The position numbers were made by a program, and so were the translations under genes. Below are positions 7,413-14,294 of a DNA stretch of 18,839 bases, piece after piece (position 1 is the stretch's first letter; every line of letters begins with the position of its first letter). Source of the DNA: an uncultured Lachnospiraceae bacterium (GTDB taxonomy: Bacteria > Bacillota_A > Clostridia > Lachnospirales > Lachnospiraceae). Under the pieces are notes generated by a model. It was given only the letters and a program-made list of their open reading frames with translations. It made no database searches and was not told the origin of the DNA. Location of the stretch: the NCBI GenBank assembly GCA_949957035.1, contig CATLIP010000007.1:1-18839 (forward strand). The letters run 5' to 3'.

Positions 7413-8612
7413 ATGGATATACATACAGATGTTGTGATAGTAGGATGTGGAGTGTCAGGCCTGTACAGCGCCCTTAAGCTTCCAAGGGATATGCAAATCG
7501 TGATAATCACGAAATCGGACGCCGAAAGCAGTGATTCATTCCTTGCCCAGGGGGGAATCTGTGTACAGAGGGATGATGAGGACTATGACAGTTATTTCGA
7601 GGATACCATGCGTGCAGGACATTATGAGAACCGAAAGGAATCGGTGGATATCATGATTCGTGGTTCTAGGGCTGTCATTAAAGATTTGGTGGAGTATGGA
7701 GTACGATTTGAGCAGGAAAACGGAGAATTTATCTATACCAGGGAAGGGGCGCATTCCAGGCCGAGAATTTTGTTCCATGAGGATATTACCGGGAAGGAGA
7801 TTACCAGTACCTTGTTAGAGCGGGTGAGAGAGCTTCCCAATGTAACACTCTATGAGTACACATCAATGACAGATATCATAGAAGATGGTACATGCAGAGG
7901 AATTTGGGTGGAAGATGTGAAAAACAGCGATTGGAAAGAGGAACGGCAGTATCGGATTTACGCAGAGCACACAATTCTGGCGACCGGGGGAATAGGAGGT
8001 AAATATCAACATTCTACGAATTATCCGCACTTGACAGGAGATGCTGTTGAAATAGCGAAGAATCATGGAATACGTCTTGAAAATTTGGACTATGTACAGA
8101 TACATCCTACGACACTTTATTCAGAAAAGCCGGGGAGGAGATTTCTGATTTCTGAGTCAGTACGGGGAGAAGGAGCAGTATTATACAATGAGAAAAAGGA
8201 AAGATTTGTAGATGAACTGCTTCCGAGAGACGTAGTTACCAAGGCAATCCGCAAACAGATGGAGTTGGAAGGAACGAACCATGTCTGGCTCTCACTAGAG
8301 CCGATACCGAGAGAGAAGATTTTGAAGCATTTTCCCAATATCTATCAGCGTTGTCTGGAAGAAGGATATGATGTGTTGAAGGAATGTATTCCGGTGGTGC
8401 CTGCACAGCATTACTTTATGGGGGGAATATGGGTGGATTCGGACAGTCGGACCTCCATGGATCACCTGTATGCAGTAGGGGAAACCAGTTGCAACGGTGT
8501 TCACGGAGCGAACCGTCTGGCAAGTAATTCTTTGCTGGAAAGCCTGGTTTTTGCCGGGCGGGCTGCGAAGAAGATTATTTCTGAAGTAGAAAGGAGAACG
8601 ATGACGATATGA
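7413..8612 (+). CDS. nadB: L-aspartate oxidase NadB
   Basis: This FAD-dependent enzyme oxidises L-aspartate to iminoaspartate, the substrate of NadA. The 399-residue protein opens with the dinucleotide-binding motif VVIVGCGVSGLYSALKL, then DSFLAQGGICVQ, the substrate-loop-like REGAHSRPRILFHEDITGKE, the ESVRGEGAVL segment, PRDVVTKAI, and near the end PAQHYFMGGIWVDSDSRTS and GANRLASNSLLESLVF. These are the succinate-dehydrogenase/aspartate-oxidase signatures. It is shorter than the about 540-residue enterobacterial enzyme because the C-terminal helical domain is reduced, a form I expect in anaerobic Firmicutes, where fumarate is a plausible electron acceptor. The frame extends upstream to 7341, but GGAGG at 7399-7403 and the start of homology point to ATG 7413. 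Its stop overlaps the nadC start by the ATGA arrangement. Confidence 0.96.
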   Translation: MDIHTDVVIVGCGVSGLYSALKLPRDMQIVIITKSDAESSDSFLAQGGICVQRDDEDYDSYFEDTMRAGHYENRKESVDIMIRGSRAVIKDLVEYGVRFEQENGEFIYTREGAHSRPRILFHEDITGKEITSTLLERVRELPNVTLYEYTSMTDIIEDGTCRGIWVEDVKNSDWKEERQYRIYAEHTILATGGIGGKYQHSTNYPHLTGDAVEIAKNHGIRLENLDYVQIHPTTLYSEKPGRRFLISESVRGEGAVLYNEKKERFVDELLPRDVVTKAIRKQMELEGTNHVWLSLEPIPREKILKHFPNIYQRCLEEGYDVLKECIPVVPAQHYFMGGIWVDSDSRTSMDHLYAVGETSCNGVHGANRLASNSLLESLVFAGRAAKKIISEVERRTMTI

Positions 8613-9463
8613 ATCATATTACAATGGCCCTTCAGGCAGACAGGCTCATTCTGGAGGCGTTGAAAGAGGATATTTCCAGTGAGGATGTGACTACAAATTC
8701 TGTTATGAAAGAGGCGGCAGCAGGAGAAGTGGACCTAATCTGCAAGCAGGACGGAATAATAGCAGGACTTAAGGTATTTGAGAGAGTATTTAAACTTTTA
8801 GATGCCGAGGTGGAGATAGAATTTTACTGCCAGGATGGAGAGGAAGTCAGGAACGGGCAGTTGATGGGGAAGGTAAAGGGAGACATTAGAGTGCTCTTAT
8901 CGGGAGAGCGGGTGGCTTTGAATTACCTCCAGCGCATGAGCGGGATTGCAACTTATACACATTCGGTTGCTTCACTTCTTTCCGGAAGCCGTACGAAGCT
9001 TCTGGACACAAGAAAGACGACACCCAACATGCGAATCTTTGAAAAATATGCGGTTCGTGTAGGGGGAGGATATAATCACAGGTATAATCTGTCGGACGGA
9101 GTGCTGCTTAAGGACAACCATATAGGTGCGGCCGGGAGTGTCACGAAAGCGGTACAGATGGCGAAGGAATATGCGCCTTTTGTAAGAAAGATTGAGGTCG
9201 AGGTGGAGAATCTCGATATGGTAAAAGAAGCGGTTGAGGCCGGCGCAGATATTATCATGCTGGATAATATGTCCACAGAAGAGATGCGGGAAGCCATTCG
9301 TATCATAGATGGACGTGCCGAGACAGAGTGCTCTGGTAACGTAACAAAGGAGAATATTGGACGGCTGGTATCTCTGGGAGTGGATTACATTTCCAGCGGA
9401 GCTTTGACCCATTCTGCCCCCATACTGGATATTTCTCTGAAAAATCTTCATGCATTGGCATGA
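8609..9463 (+). CDS. nadC: Nicotinate-nucleotide pyrophosphorylase (carboxylating) NadC
   Basis: NadC (quinolinate phosphoribosyltransferase) converts quinolinate and phosphoribosyl pyrophosphate into nicotinate mononucleotide with loss of CO2, finishing the pathway begun by NadB and NadA. The 284-residue length is typical. The diagnostic segments are visible: GERVALNYLQRMSGIAT, then LLDTRKTTPNMRIFEKYAV, VRVGGGYNHRYNLSDGVLLK followed by DNHI, KIEVEVENL, IIMLDNMS and the C-terminal SSGALTHSAPILDISL. The start codon overlaps the nadB stop (ATGA), with AAGGAGA at 8590-8596, indicating translational coupling. The next gene, niaR, follows after 36 nt. Confidence 0.97.
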   Translation: MNHITMALQADRLILEALKEDISSEDVTTNSVMKEAAAGEVDLICKQDGIIAGLKVFERVFKLLDAEVEIEFYCQDGEEVRNGQLMGKVKGDIRVLLSGERVALNYLQRMSGIATYTHSVASLLSGSRTKLLDTRKTTPNMRIFEKYAVRVGGGYNHRYNLSDGVLLKDNHIGAAGSVTKAVQMAKEYAPFVRKIEVEVENLDMVKEAVEAGADIIMLDNMSTEEMREAIRIIDGRAETECSGNVTKENIGRLVSLGVDYISSGALTHSAPILDISLKNLHALA

Positions 9464-9499
9464 GCCTGGCGAGAAATATTTTGAAGGAGGGGGAACAAT

Positions 9500-10012
9500 A
9501 TGACAGGTTCGGACAGAAGAGCGGATATTATCCAACAGGTTCAAAAGAGTGCAATTCCATTGTCGGGATCAAAGCTTGCATCCATCTATCATGTAAGCAG
9601 ACAGGTGATTGTACAGGATATTGCGCTGCTTCGCGCCGAGGGCTATGATATTTTATCCACGAACAGGGGATATATCCTGAATGCGGCTAAGGCTGTGAGC
9701 AGAGTGTTCAAGGTACAGCATACAGATGAGCAGCTTAACGAGGAACTGTGTGCGATTGTAGATCTCGGGGGGACGGTCAAGAATGTGATGGTCAACCACA
9801 GAGTATACGGGCATATCGAGGCGGAACTGAATATTGATTCCCGCAGGAAGGTGGCTGAATTTATGGAAGACATCCAGAGTGGGAAATCCCGCCCTCTCAA
9901 AAATATTACATCCAATTACCATTATCACAAGATTATTGCAGATAAAGAAGAGACTTTGGATATAATAGAAGAAATGCTGAGGGAGAAGGAATTTTTGGTA
10001 GAAGTAAGATAA
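9500..10012 (+). CDS. niaR: Niacin-responsive transcriptional repressor NiaR (3H-domain)
   Basis: NiaR (YrxA in Bacillus) represses NAD-synthesis and niacin-uptake genes when nicotinate is available. The 170-residue protein has an N-terminal winged helix-turn-helix (about residues 5-58: DRRADIIQQVQ, then LSGSKLASIYHVSRQVIVQD as recognition region, then GYDILSTNRGYIL) and a C-terminal 3H domain rich in conserved histidines that bind metal and nicotinate (KVQHTDEQLNEEL, VMVNHRVYGHIEAEL and SNYHYHKI). It is transcribed with nadABC, so the operon is likely autoregulated; the candidate site is the CATATG dyad over the nadA -35 box. GGAGGGGG just before the start supports ATG 9500. Confidence 0.94.
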   Translation: MTGSDRRADIIQQVQKSAIPLSGSKLASIYHVSRQVIVQDIALLRAEGYDILSTNRGYILNAAKAVSRVFKVQHTDEQLNEELCAIVDLGGTVKNVMVNHRVYGHIEAELNIDSRRKVAEFMEDIQSGKSRPLKNITSNYHYHKIIADKEETLDIIEEMLREKEFLVEVR

Positions 10013-10054
10013 TATAGTTTTAGAGGAAGAAAGTCAGGGGAAGGAGGAAAAATT

Positions 10055-10675
10055 ATGGCAGAACATAAGATTATTACGATTGGACGCCAGTTTGGAAGCG
10101 GGGGACATGAAATCGGCAACATGCTTGCAACCAGGCTTGATATTCCCTTATACGACAATACTCTGGTCAGGATGGCGGCACAGAAGCTGGACATCAGAGA
10201 GGAGACGGCGAGAGCGGTTGATGAGACGACGCTGAATAGCTTTCTCACAGGTTATGTAATTGCACCGATGGAGTATAAGGAATCTATACGCTCAGAGGAG
10301 TATACCAAACCCTTGAATGAACAGGTATACGGACTGCAGACAGAGATTATCCGCAAGCTCTCACAGAGAGGATCGTGTGTAATAGTAGGGCGGTGTGCGG
10401 GTTATATTCTTAAAGAGAATCACAATTGTATAGATGTTTTTATTTGTGCAGATATGGACGACAGAGTGAAGCGGATTGCAGACCGATATGATTTGTCTGA
10501 GAAGAAAGCGGTAGATAAGATTAAGAGAATTGACCGTGAAAGAAAATACTATTATGAGTCCCACACAGGGCTTGAGTGGGGCAGCGCATTATCCCATAAG
10601 ATTTTGCTGAATGTGAGCAGACTTGGAATGGAAGAGACTGTCAGGGTACTTGAAATGATGTATCGGGGAGAATGA
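10055..10675 (+). CDS. Cytidylate kinase-like family protein
   Basis: This is a 206-residue P-loop kinase of the cytidylate-kinase-like family (PF13189 type), common in Clostridia and distinct from the housekeeping Cmk. It carries the nucleotide-binding loop GRQFGSGGHEIG at residues 10-21, a CVIVGRCAGYIL segment, and a lid-like stretch with KKAVDKIKRIDRERKYYYES. The in vivo substrate of this family is not established, so a role in CMP phosphorylation should not be assumed. It follows niaR by 42 nt with a strong AAGGAGGA site and no visible promoter, and is separated from the next gene by only 6 nt, suggesting co-transcription with the NAD operon. Confidence 0.88.
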   Translation: MAEHKIITIGRQFGSGGHEIGNMLATRLDIPLYDNTLVRMAAQKLDIREETARAVDETTLNSFLTGYVIAPMEYKESIRSEEYTKPLNEQVYGLQTEIIRKLSQRGSCVIVGRCAGYILKENHNCIDVFICADMDDRVKRIADRYDLSEKKAVDKIKRIDRERKYYYESHTGLEWGSALSHKILLNVSRLGMEETVRVLEMMYRGE

Positions 10676-10681
10676 ATGTAG

Positions 10682-11524
10682 ATGATGAGAGATATTCTTG
10701 CGGATACCGGCATGGATTGCCTGAAGATGCTGCCGTATTTGTTCGCAGCTTTTGTGTTGCTTGAGGCGCTGGAGCAATATTCTAATACATTTACGGAGAA
10801 GGTACTTTCGAAAGTTGGGAAAGCAGGACCGGTTGCGGGTGCGCTGTTGGGATGTGTTCCTCAGTGTGGATTTTCGATTATGGCGGCAAATCTCTATGCA
10901 GGAGGAGTTATCTCTTTAGGGACTCTTCTTTCCGTCTTTATTGCGACTTCTGATGAAGCAATCCTGATTATGCTGGGAAATCCGGGTGCGCTTGCTGATA
11001 TCGGTCAGTTAGTGGCCGTGAAGGTTTTGATAGCCCTGTTTTTTGGATATCTGGTTGATTTGCTGCTGTCAGATAAGATTTCTGTACCTAAAGGGAGCAG
11101 GAAACTGTACAGGCGGTGGGGAGACTGCCATGAAGAAAAGGGGTTAATAAAGGCGGCGTGGGAGCACACAGCAAGGATATTTGTGTATCTGTTTTTATTT
11201 ACCGGATTGTTGAATTTTTGTGTAGAAGTATTTGGAATTGGGCGATTATCGGCCTTCCTTTTGGGAGATACCATATTTCAGCCTGTGATTGCCGCCATGA
11301 TTGGGTTGATCCCCAATTGTGCGGCATCGGTAATTTTAACCCAGTTGTATCTTGGCAAAGCCATTTCTTTCGCCTCCGTAATTGCAGGATTATGTACGGG
11401 AGCAGGAGTCGGCCTGGTTGTATTGTGCAAGGTCAATCAAGACAGGGAGGAAACAGTAAAAGTAATTGGAATTTTATTTGCGATTGGTGTGATTGCAGGG
11501 CTGTTTCTTGAGCTTCTTATGTGA
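10682..11524 (+). CDS. Putative heavy-metal exporter, ArsP_2-like membrane protein
   Basis: This 280-residue polytopic membrane protein resembles the PF11449 family, annotated as putative manganese transporter, arsenic efflux protein or heavy-metal exporter. Two similar halves are visible, each with a Cys-containing motif after a hydrophobic stretch: LGCVPQCGFSIMAANLYAGG (about 57-76) and LIPNCAASVILTQLYLGKAI in the second half, a pattern consistent with internal duplication and with cysteine participation in metal binding. A charged cytoplasmic loop (about 137-158) separates the halves. The substrate is not known from sequence. Two adjacent ATG codons (10682 and 10685) are possible starts; CGGGGAG at 10664-10670 serves either. 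It is the last gene of the nad transcription unit. Confidence 0.82.
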   Translation: MMRDILADTGMDCLKMLPYLFAAFVLLEALEQYSNTFTEKVLSKVGKAGPVAGALLGCVPQCGFSIMAANLYAGGVISLGTLLSVFIATSDEAILIMLGNPGALADIGQLVAVKVLIALFFGYLVDLLLSDKISVPKGSRKLYRRWGDCHEEKGLIKAAWEHTARIFVYLFLFTGLLNFCVEVFGIGRLSAFLLGDTIFQPVIAAMIGLIPNCAASVILTQLYLGKAISFASVIAGLCTGAGVGLVVLCKVNQDREETVKVIGILFAIGVIAGLFLELLM

Positions 11525-11561
11525 AATGTGTACGAAAACGGCCGTGAAAACACGATTCTCG

Positions 11562-11589
11562 TTGCATTTCTGGAAGAATGTGTTATAAT
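11562..11589 (+). promoter_or_regulatory. Sigma-A type promoter for the DUF6465-like gene
   Basis: TTGCAT at 11562-11567 and a perfect TATAAT at 11584-11589 are separated by 16 nt. A good ribosome binding site (TTAGGAGGAAA) precedes the start at 11637. No convincing terminator for the preceding operon is seen in the 112-nt gap. Confidence 0.7.
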
Positions 11590-11636
11590 ATTCACGACTC
11601 GGTGACGAGGCTTAGGAGAAATTAGGAGGAAATAAA

Positions 11637-12245
11637 ATGGCTACGAAAAGTGGAATATCTGAAACTAAGAAAACAAAAACTGTAAAGGAGACTGCAAAGG
11701 AGGCAGTCAAGGAGACTCCGGTTGCAGTCAATCAGGAAGAATCAGTTAAGCCTGAAACAGAACCAGCAGATAAGCCAGTGAAAGCTGCAGCTAAGCCGGT
11801 TGAGGCTGCTGCAGAAGAAAAAGAAGAGAAAAAAGCGCCTGAGAAGAAGACACCTGAGAAGAAGACATCTACAAGAGCGACAGCAAAGAAAGAGACAACG
11901 ACAAAAAGAGCGGCAACGAAGAAGGAGACAACAAAGAAAGAGGCGGCGCCGAAGAAGGAGACCGCAGCAAAGAGAGCGACAACAAAGAAGGAAACAACAA
12001 AGAAAGAAACAACGGCAAAGAGGACGACTTCTAAGAAAGAGATTAAAGTTAACGCTATTGTTGAACATTATGGAAAGCAGATTGGTGAACAGGATATCAT
12101 TGCCAATGTCAAGAAGGCATGGGCGAATGCCGGCAGAGATGAAAAGGATATTAAGTCGATAGAATTATATATTAAACCTGAGGAAAATGCCGTATACTAT
12201 GTTATAAATGAGACGGAGACAGGGGCAGTTGCGTTGTACGAATAG
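11637..12245 (+). CDS. DUF6465-like protein with histone H1-like Lys/Thr/Ala tail
   Basis: This 202-residue protein has two parts. Residues 1-135 are low-complexity and disordered, first acidic and Ala/Pro-rich (30-75), then strongly basic with repeated KKETT, KRATTKKE and AAKRAT units (about 76-135), resembling histone H1 or the chlamydial Hc tails. Residues 136-202 form a compact domain beginning EIKVNAIVEHYGKQIGEQD and continuing IELYIKPEENAVYYVINETE, which I recognise as the DUF6465-type domain found in Clostridia. There is no signal peptide or membrane segment. The tail suggests nucleic-acid or other polyanion binding, but the function is unknown. The gene has its own promoter and ends in an intrinsic terminator, so it is a monocistronic, probably well-expressed gene. 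Alternative-frame readings through the tail give Arg- or Cys-rich artefacts. Confidence 0.85.
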   Translation: MATKSGISETKKTKTVKETAKEAVKETPVAVNQEESVKPETEPADKPVKAAAKPVEAAAEEKEEKKAPEKKTPEKKTSTRATAKKETTTKRAATKKETTKKEAAPKKETAAKRATTKKETTKKETTAKRTTSKKEIKVNAIVEHYGKQIGEQDIIANVKKAWANAGRDEKDIKSIELYIKPEENAVYYVINETETGAVALYE

Positions 12246-12258
12246 GGATGAAGAAAAG

Positions 12259-12288
12259 ACTGTTGCATGGGGGTGCGGCAGTTTTTTT
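12259..12288 (+). terminator. Intrinsic terminator after the DUF6465-like gene
   Basis: ACTGTTGC (12259-12266) pairs with GCGGCAGT (12275-12282) using two G-U pairs, with an 8-nt loop, followed by a run of seven T. It lies 14 nt after the stop codon. Confidence 0.8.
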
Positions 12289-12322
12289 ATCATATGGGAG
12301 GCTTCATTCCCTATATGATAAA
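12286..12322. repeat. Inverted repeat (hairpin) sharing the terminator U-tract
   Basis: TTTATCATATGGGA (12286-12299) can pair with TCCCTATATGATAAA (12308-12322), with one bulged base and an 8-nt loop. It begins inside the T-run of the terminator before it and has no T-run of its own on either strand. A short GC hairpin, CGCGCTTGCGCG, follows at 12340-12351. No promoter for the next gene is evident here, so these structures may shape read-through transcript. Confidence 0.6.
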
Positions 12323-12384
12323 AATCCTCCGAAAAGAGGCGCGCTTGCGCGAAGATGTCAGGTTTGTCAAAGGAGACGAAGGAT

Positions 12385-13194
12385 ATGTATCAAGCATGGA
12401 CGATGGGAATAGATTTGAATGTGGTTTTTTCAAAAATCATGCAGATGGCAGCTGCGATACAGATTGTGACGCTTATTGTCGGTGTTCTGGTCTGCTGTTT
12501 TGGTTTGAAGTTGGTGAGAGTGCTTTCAGTATTGGCAGGAATAGTGATTGGAAGCGGAATTGGTATAGGAGTTGTTGCAGGACTTGGATTTTCCGGCACC
12601 ATGATTCCGATTATGATTCTGCTTTGTACAATTGTTATGGCTGTGTTGTGCGCAGGAGTGCGTAAGCTTGGTATCTTTTTTGTGGTATTGCTGCAAATGC
12701 TGGGCGGCGCTTCAACATTGTTTTTGCCGGGTGCAAGAAATTTGACACAGGTATTCTTAGCGCTTGGAATCGGTGCAGGGGCGGCGCTTCTGGTGTCAGC
12801 GCTGGCCGTGATGAAACCAGAGCCGGTGGTGATAGTAGTTACAGGAATATCCGGAGGATTGTCGGCAGGAACTTCTGCGGCGGCCTTACTTGGAATTGGT
12901 GGAAATACCTGGGCAGGATATGGAATTAGCGCCGCGGCTGCGCTAATCGGAATCTGGATTCAGTTCATGATGCAGTCCCGTAAGATTGGAAAAAGTGAAA
13001 GGGTGTATGCAGAACGGATGAAGGGGCAGGTATCCAGAGAGTCTGAAGTGGAGAGGGCAAGGAAGATTCTGGAGGAGGAAGACGAGGAAGAAGAAAGAGG
13101 CCGAAAGAAAAGCAAAACGGCTGGTGGCAGCGATAAGGAAAAGGAAGACGAAGACGACGACGATGATATTACAATTATCAGTGAAGAATTGTAG
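12385..13194 (+). CDS. DUF4203-like polytopic membrane protein with charged C-terminal tail
   Basis: This 269-residue protein has about six to seven hydrophobic Gly/Ala/Val-rich segments between residues 15 and 200 (for example IQIVTLIVGVLVCCFGLKL and VLAGIVIGSGIGIGVVAG), resembling the DUF4203/TMEM198-like fold. After residue 205 it becomes cytoplasmic and highly charged: a helix with Glu/Lys/Arg, then a polyacidic stretch (EDEDDDDD) before the end ITIISEEL. Function is unknown; no catalytic motif is seen. The frame is open from 12355, but ATG 12385 has AGGAG at 12371-12375 with 9-nt spacing, whereas the upstream ATG has none. It lies between the DUF6465-like gene and the PHP gene, both with their own promoters. 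No clear promoter for this gene is visible, so it may rely on read-through past the upstream terminator. Confidence 0.75.
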   Translation: MYQAWTMGIDLNVVFSKIMQMAAAIQIVTLIVGVLVCCFGLKLVRVLSVLAGIVIGSGIGIGVVAGLGFSGTMIPIMILLCTIVMAVLCAGVRKLGIFFVVLLQMLGGASTLFLPGARNLTQVFLALGIGAGAALLVSALAVMKPEPVVIVVTGISGGLSAGTSAAALLGIGGNTWAGYGISAAAALIGIWIQFMMQSRKIGKSERVYAERMKGQVSRESEVERARKILEEEDEEEERGRKKSKTAGGSDKEKEDEDDDDDITIISEEL

Positions 13195-13247
13195 CAGGAG
13201 ATATGGAATAGCCGGAAGGGAATTTCAACCATACATGTCCGGTCAGG

Positions 13248-13275
13248 TTGTATTTTAGCGCAGATGTGATATAAT
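13248..13275 (+). promoter_or_regulatory. Sigma-A type promoter of the PHP-domain gene
   Basis: TTGTAT at 13248-13253 and TATAAT at 13270-13275 are separated by 16 nt, about 50 nt before the start at 13325. AAGGAGG precedes the start codon. Confidence 0.7.
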
Positions 13276-13324
13276 AGTAAATATGTTAGACTCAGAGAAA
13301 TAGGAATGAAGGAGGCCTTAGTGT

Positions 13325-14155
13325 ATGAAGATTGATATGCATTGTCATGTGAAAGAGGGCTCTATCGACAGTAAAGTAGGTCTGGATGAATATATCACAA
13401 AGCTGAAAGAACATGGATTTGAAGGAATGTTGATTACGGACCATGATACTTACAAAGGATACCGCCATTGGAAATATCATATGAAGGGGAAGGTACACGA
13501 GGATTTTGTAGTATTAAAGGGGATTGAGTATGATACCTGCGATGCAGGGCACATTATCTGCATCATGCCGGAAGGCGTCAAGATGCGTCTGTTGGAACTG
13601 AGGGGCCTGCCGGTAAGCGTACTGATTGATTTTGTGCATCGGCACGGAGGTATTCTTGGTCCGGCGCACCCTTGTGGAGAGAAGTACTTAAGTTTTACGA
13701 ACACAAAAAAATTCTACAAATCCCCGGAGATCATCAAGCGATTTGATTTTATCGAGGCGTTTAACGCCTGTGAGCCGGAAGAGTCCAATCGGGAAGCAAT
13801 GAAGCTTACGCTGAAGTATAAGAAGCCGGGGATTGGCGGCAGCGATGCGCATAAGCTTGATTGTGTCTCGCTGGCATATACAGAGCTGCCAGAGAGGATT
13901 ACCTGTGAGACTGAGCTGATTTCGTTGATTCGCCGTAAGGAGCCCATTGGAGTGGGAGGTACCATCTATGGGAAGACCACGAAGGATAAGATTGGAAAGG
14001 TCAATAAACTTTTGGTATATTCCTTCTGGTTTTACAATAAAGGCGGAGAGCTTTTAAAACGCCATAAGAGAAAGGTGAAAGGGGAGATTGAGAATCCTAT
14101 TGACCCCATTGACCCTATCGAAATACCTTATCTGAAAATGCAGGGGAAGGTCTGA
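13325..14155 (+). CDS. PHP-domain metal-dependent phosphoesterase
   Basis: This 276-residue cytoplasmic protein is a stand-alone PHP (polymerase and histidinol phosphatase) domain hydrolase. The metal-binding motifs are in order: DMHCHV (His6, His8), LITDHDT (Asp39, His40), GIEYDT (Glu68), GHIICI (His76), GPAHPCG (His115) and GGSDAHKLD (Asp174, His176). This set supports a trinuclear metal site and phosphoester hydrolysis, but the substrate (for example a nucleotide, oligonucleotide or sugar phosphate) cannot be told from sequence. Beyond residue 230 there is a basic helix (LLKRHKRKVKG) and a Pro-rich tail with the tandem IDPIDPIEIP. It has its own promoter and a strong terminator, so it is monocistronic. 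Confidence 0.9.
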   Translation: MKIDMHCHVKEGSIDSKVGLDEYITKLKEHGFEGMLITDHDTYKGYRHWKYHMKGKVHEDFVVLKGIEYDTCDAGHIICIMPEGVKMRLLELRGLPVSVLIDFVHRHGGILGPAHPCGEKYLSFTNTKKFYKSPEIIKRFDFIEAFNACEPEESNREAMKLTLKYKKPGIGGSDAHKLDCVSLAYTELPERITCETELISLIRRKEPIGVGGTIYGKTTKDKIGKVNKLLVYSFWFYNKGGELLKRHKRKVKGEIENPIDPIDPIEIPYLKMQGKV

Positions 14156-14167
14156 TAAGACTGAAAG

Positions 14168-14201
14168 AGCTGTCGGGAATACTGATTCTTGGCGGCTTTT
14201 T
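14168..14201 (+). terminator. Intrinsic terminator of the PHP-domain gene
   Basis: A 13-bp stem with several G-U pairs (AGCTGTCGGGAAT at 14168-14180 with ATTCTTGGCGGCT at 14185-14197) and the tetraloop ACTG is followed by a run of T to 14201. It starts 12 nt after the stop codon. Confidence 0.85.
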
Positions 14202-14208
14202 GATTTGT

Positions 14209-14260
14209 AATAAAAGGGGTTGTCGGAAAACGTGGTTTTCAAACATTTTCCGGCAACTCC
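14209..14260 (-). terminator. Intrinsic terminator of feoAB
   Basis: On the minus strand a 15-bp stem (14246-14260 with 14216-14230, two G-U pairs) with a 15-nt loop is followed by a CCCC-TTTTATT run at 14215-14209. It lies 34 nt after the feoB stop and faces the PHP terminator, so convergent transcription is insulated from both sides. Confidence 0.8.
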
Positions 14261-14294
14261 ATGCCTGAAAAATAAGCGGATGTAGATAGCAGAA

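Noticed and set aside
8972..9544. 190-residue open frame on the - strand
   Set aside because: It lies antisense to the well-supported nadC and the niaR start, and shows no domain pattern or ribosome binding site.
11525..11561. Possible terminator of the nad operon around the CGGCCG palindrome
   Set aside because: The flanks do not pair and no T-run follows.
11800..12162. Arg/Gln-rich 120-residue open frame on the + strand and a Cys/Leu/Arg-rich one on the - strand (11742-12068)
   Set aside because: Both are alternative-frame readings of the AAG/ACA-rich repeat that encodes the Lys/Thr tail; neither has a ribosome binding site or sensible composition.
12267..12665. 132-residue + strand open frame overlapping the DUF4203-like gene
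   Set aside because: Its start lies in the terminator loop and the sequence has no family features; the overlapping frame gives a coherent membrane protein.
14054..14155. IDPIDPIEIP tandem at the end of the PHP protein as a repeat element
   Set aside because: Only two to three short units; probably a simple proline-rich tail.
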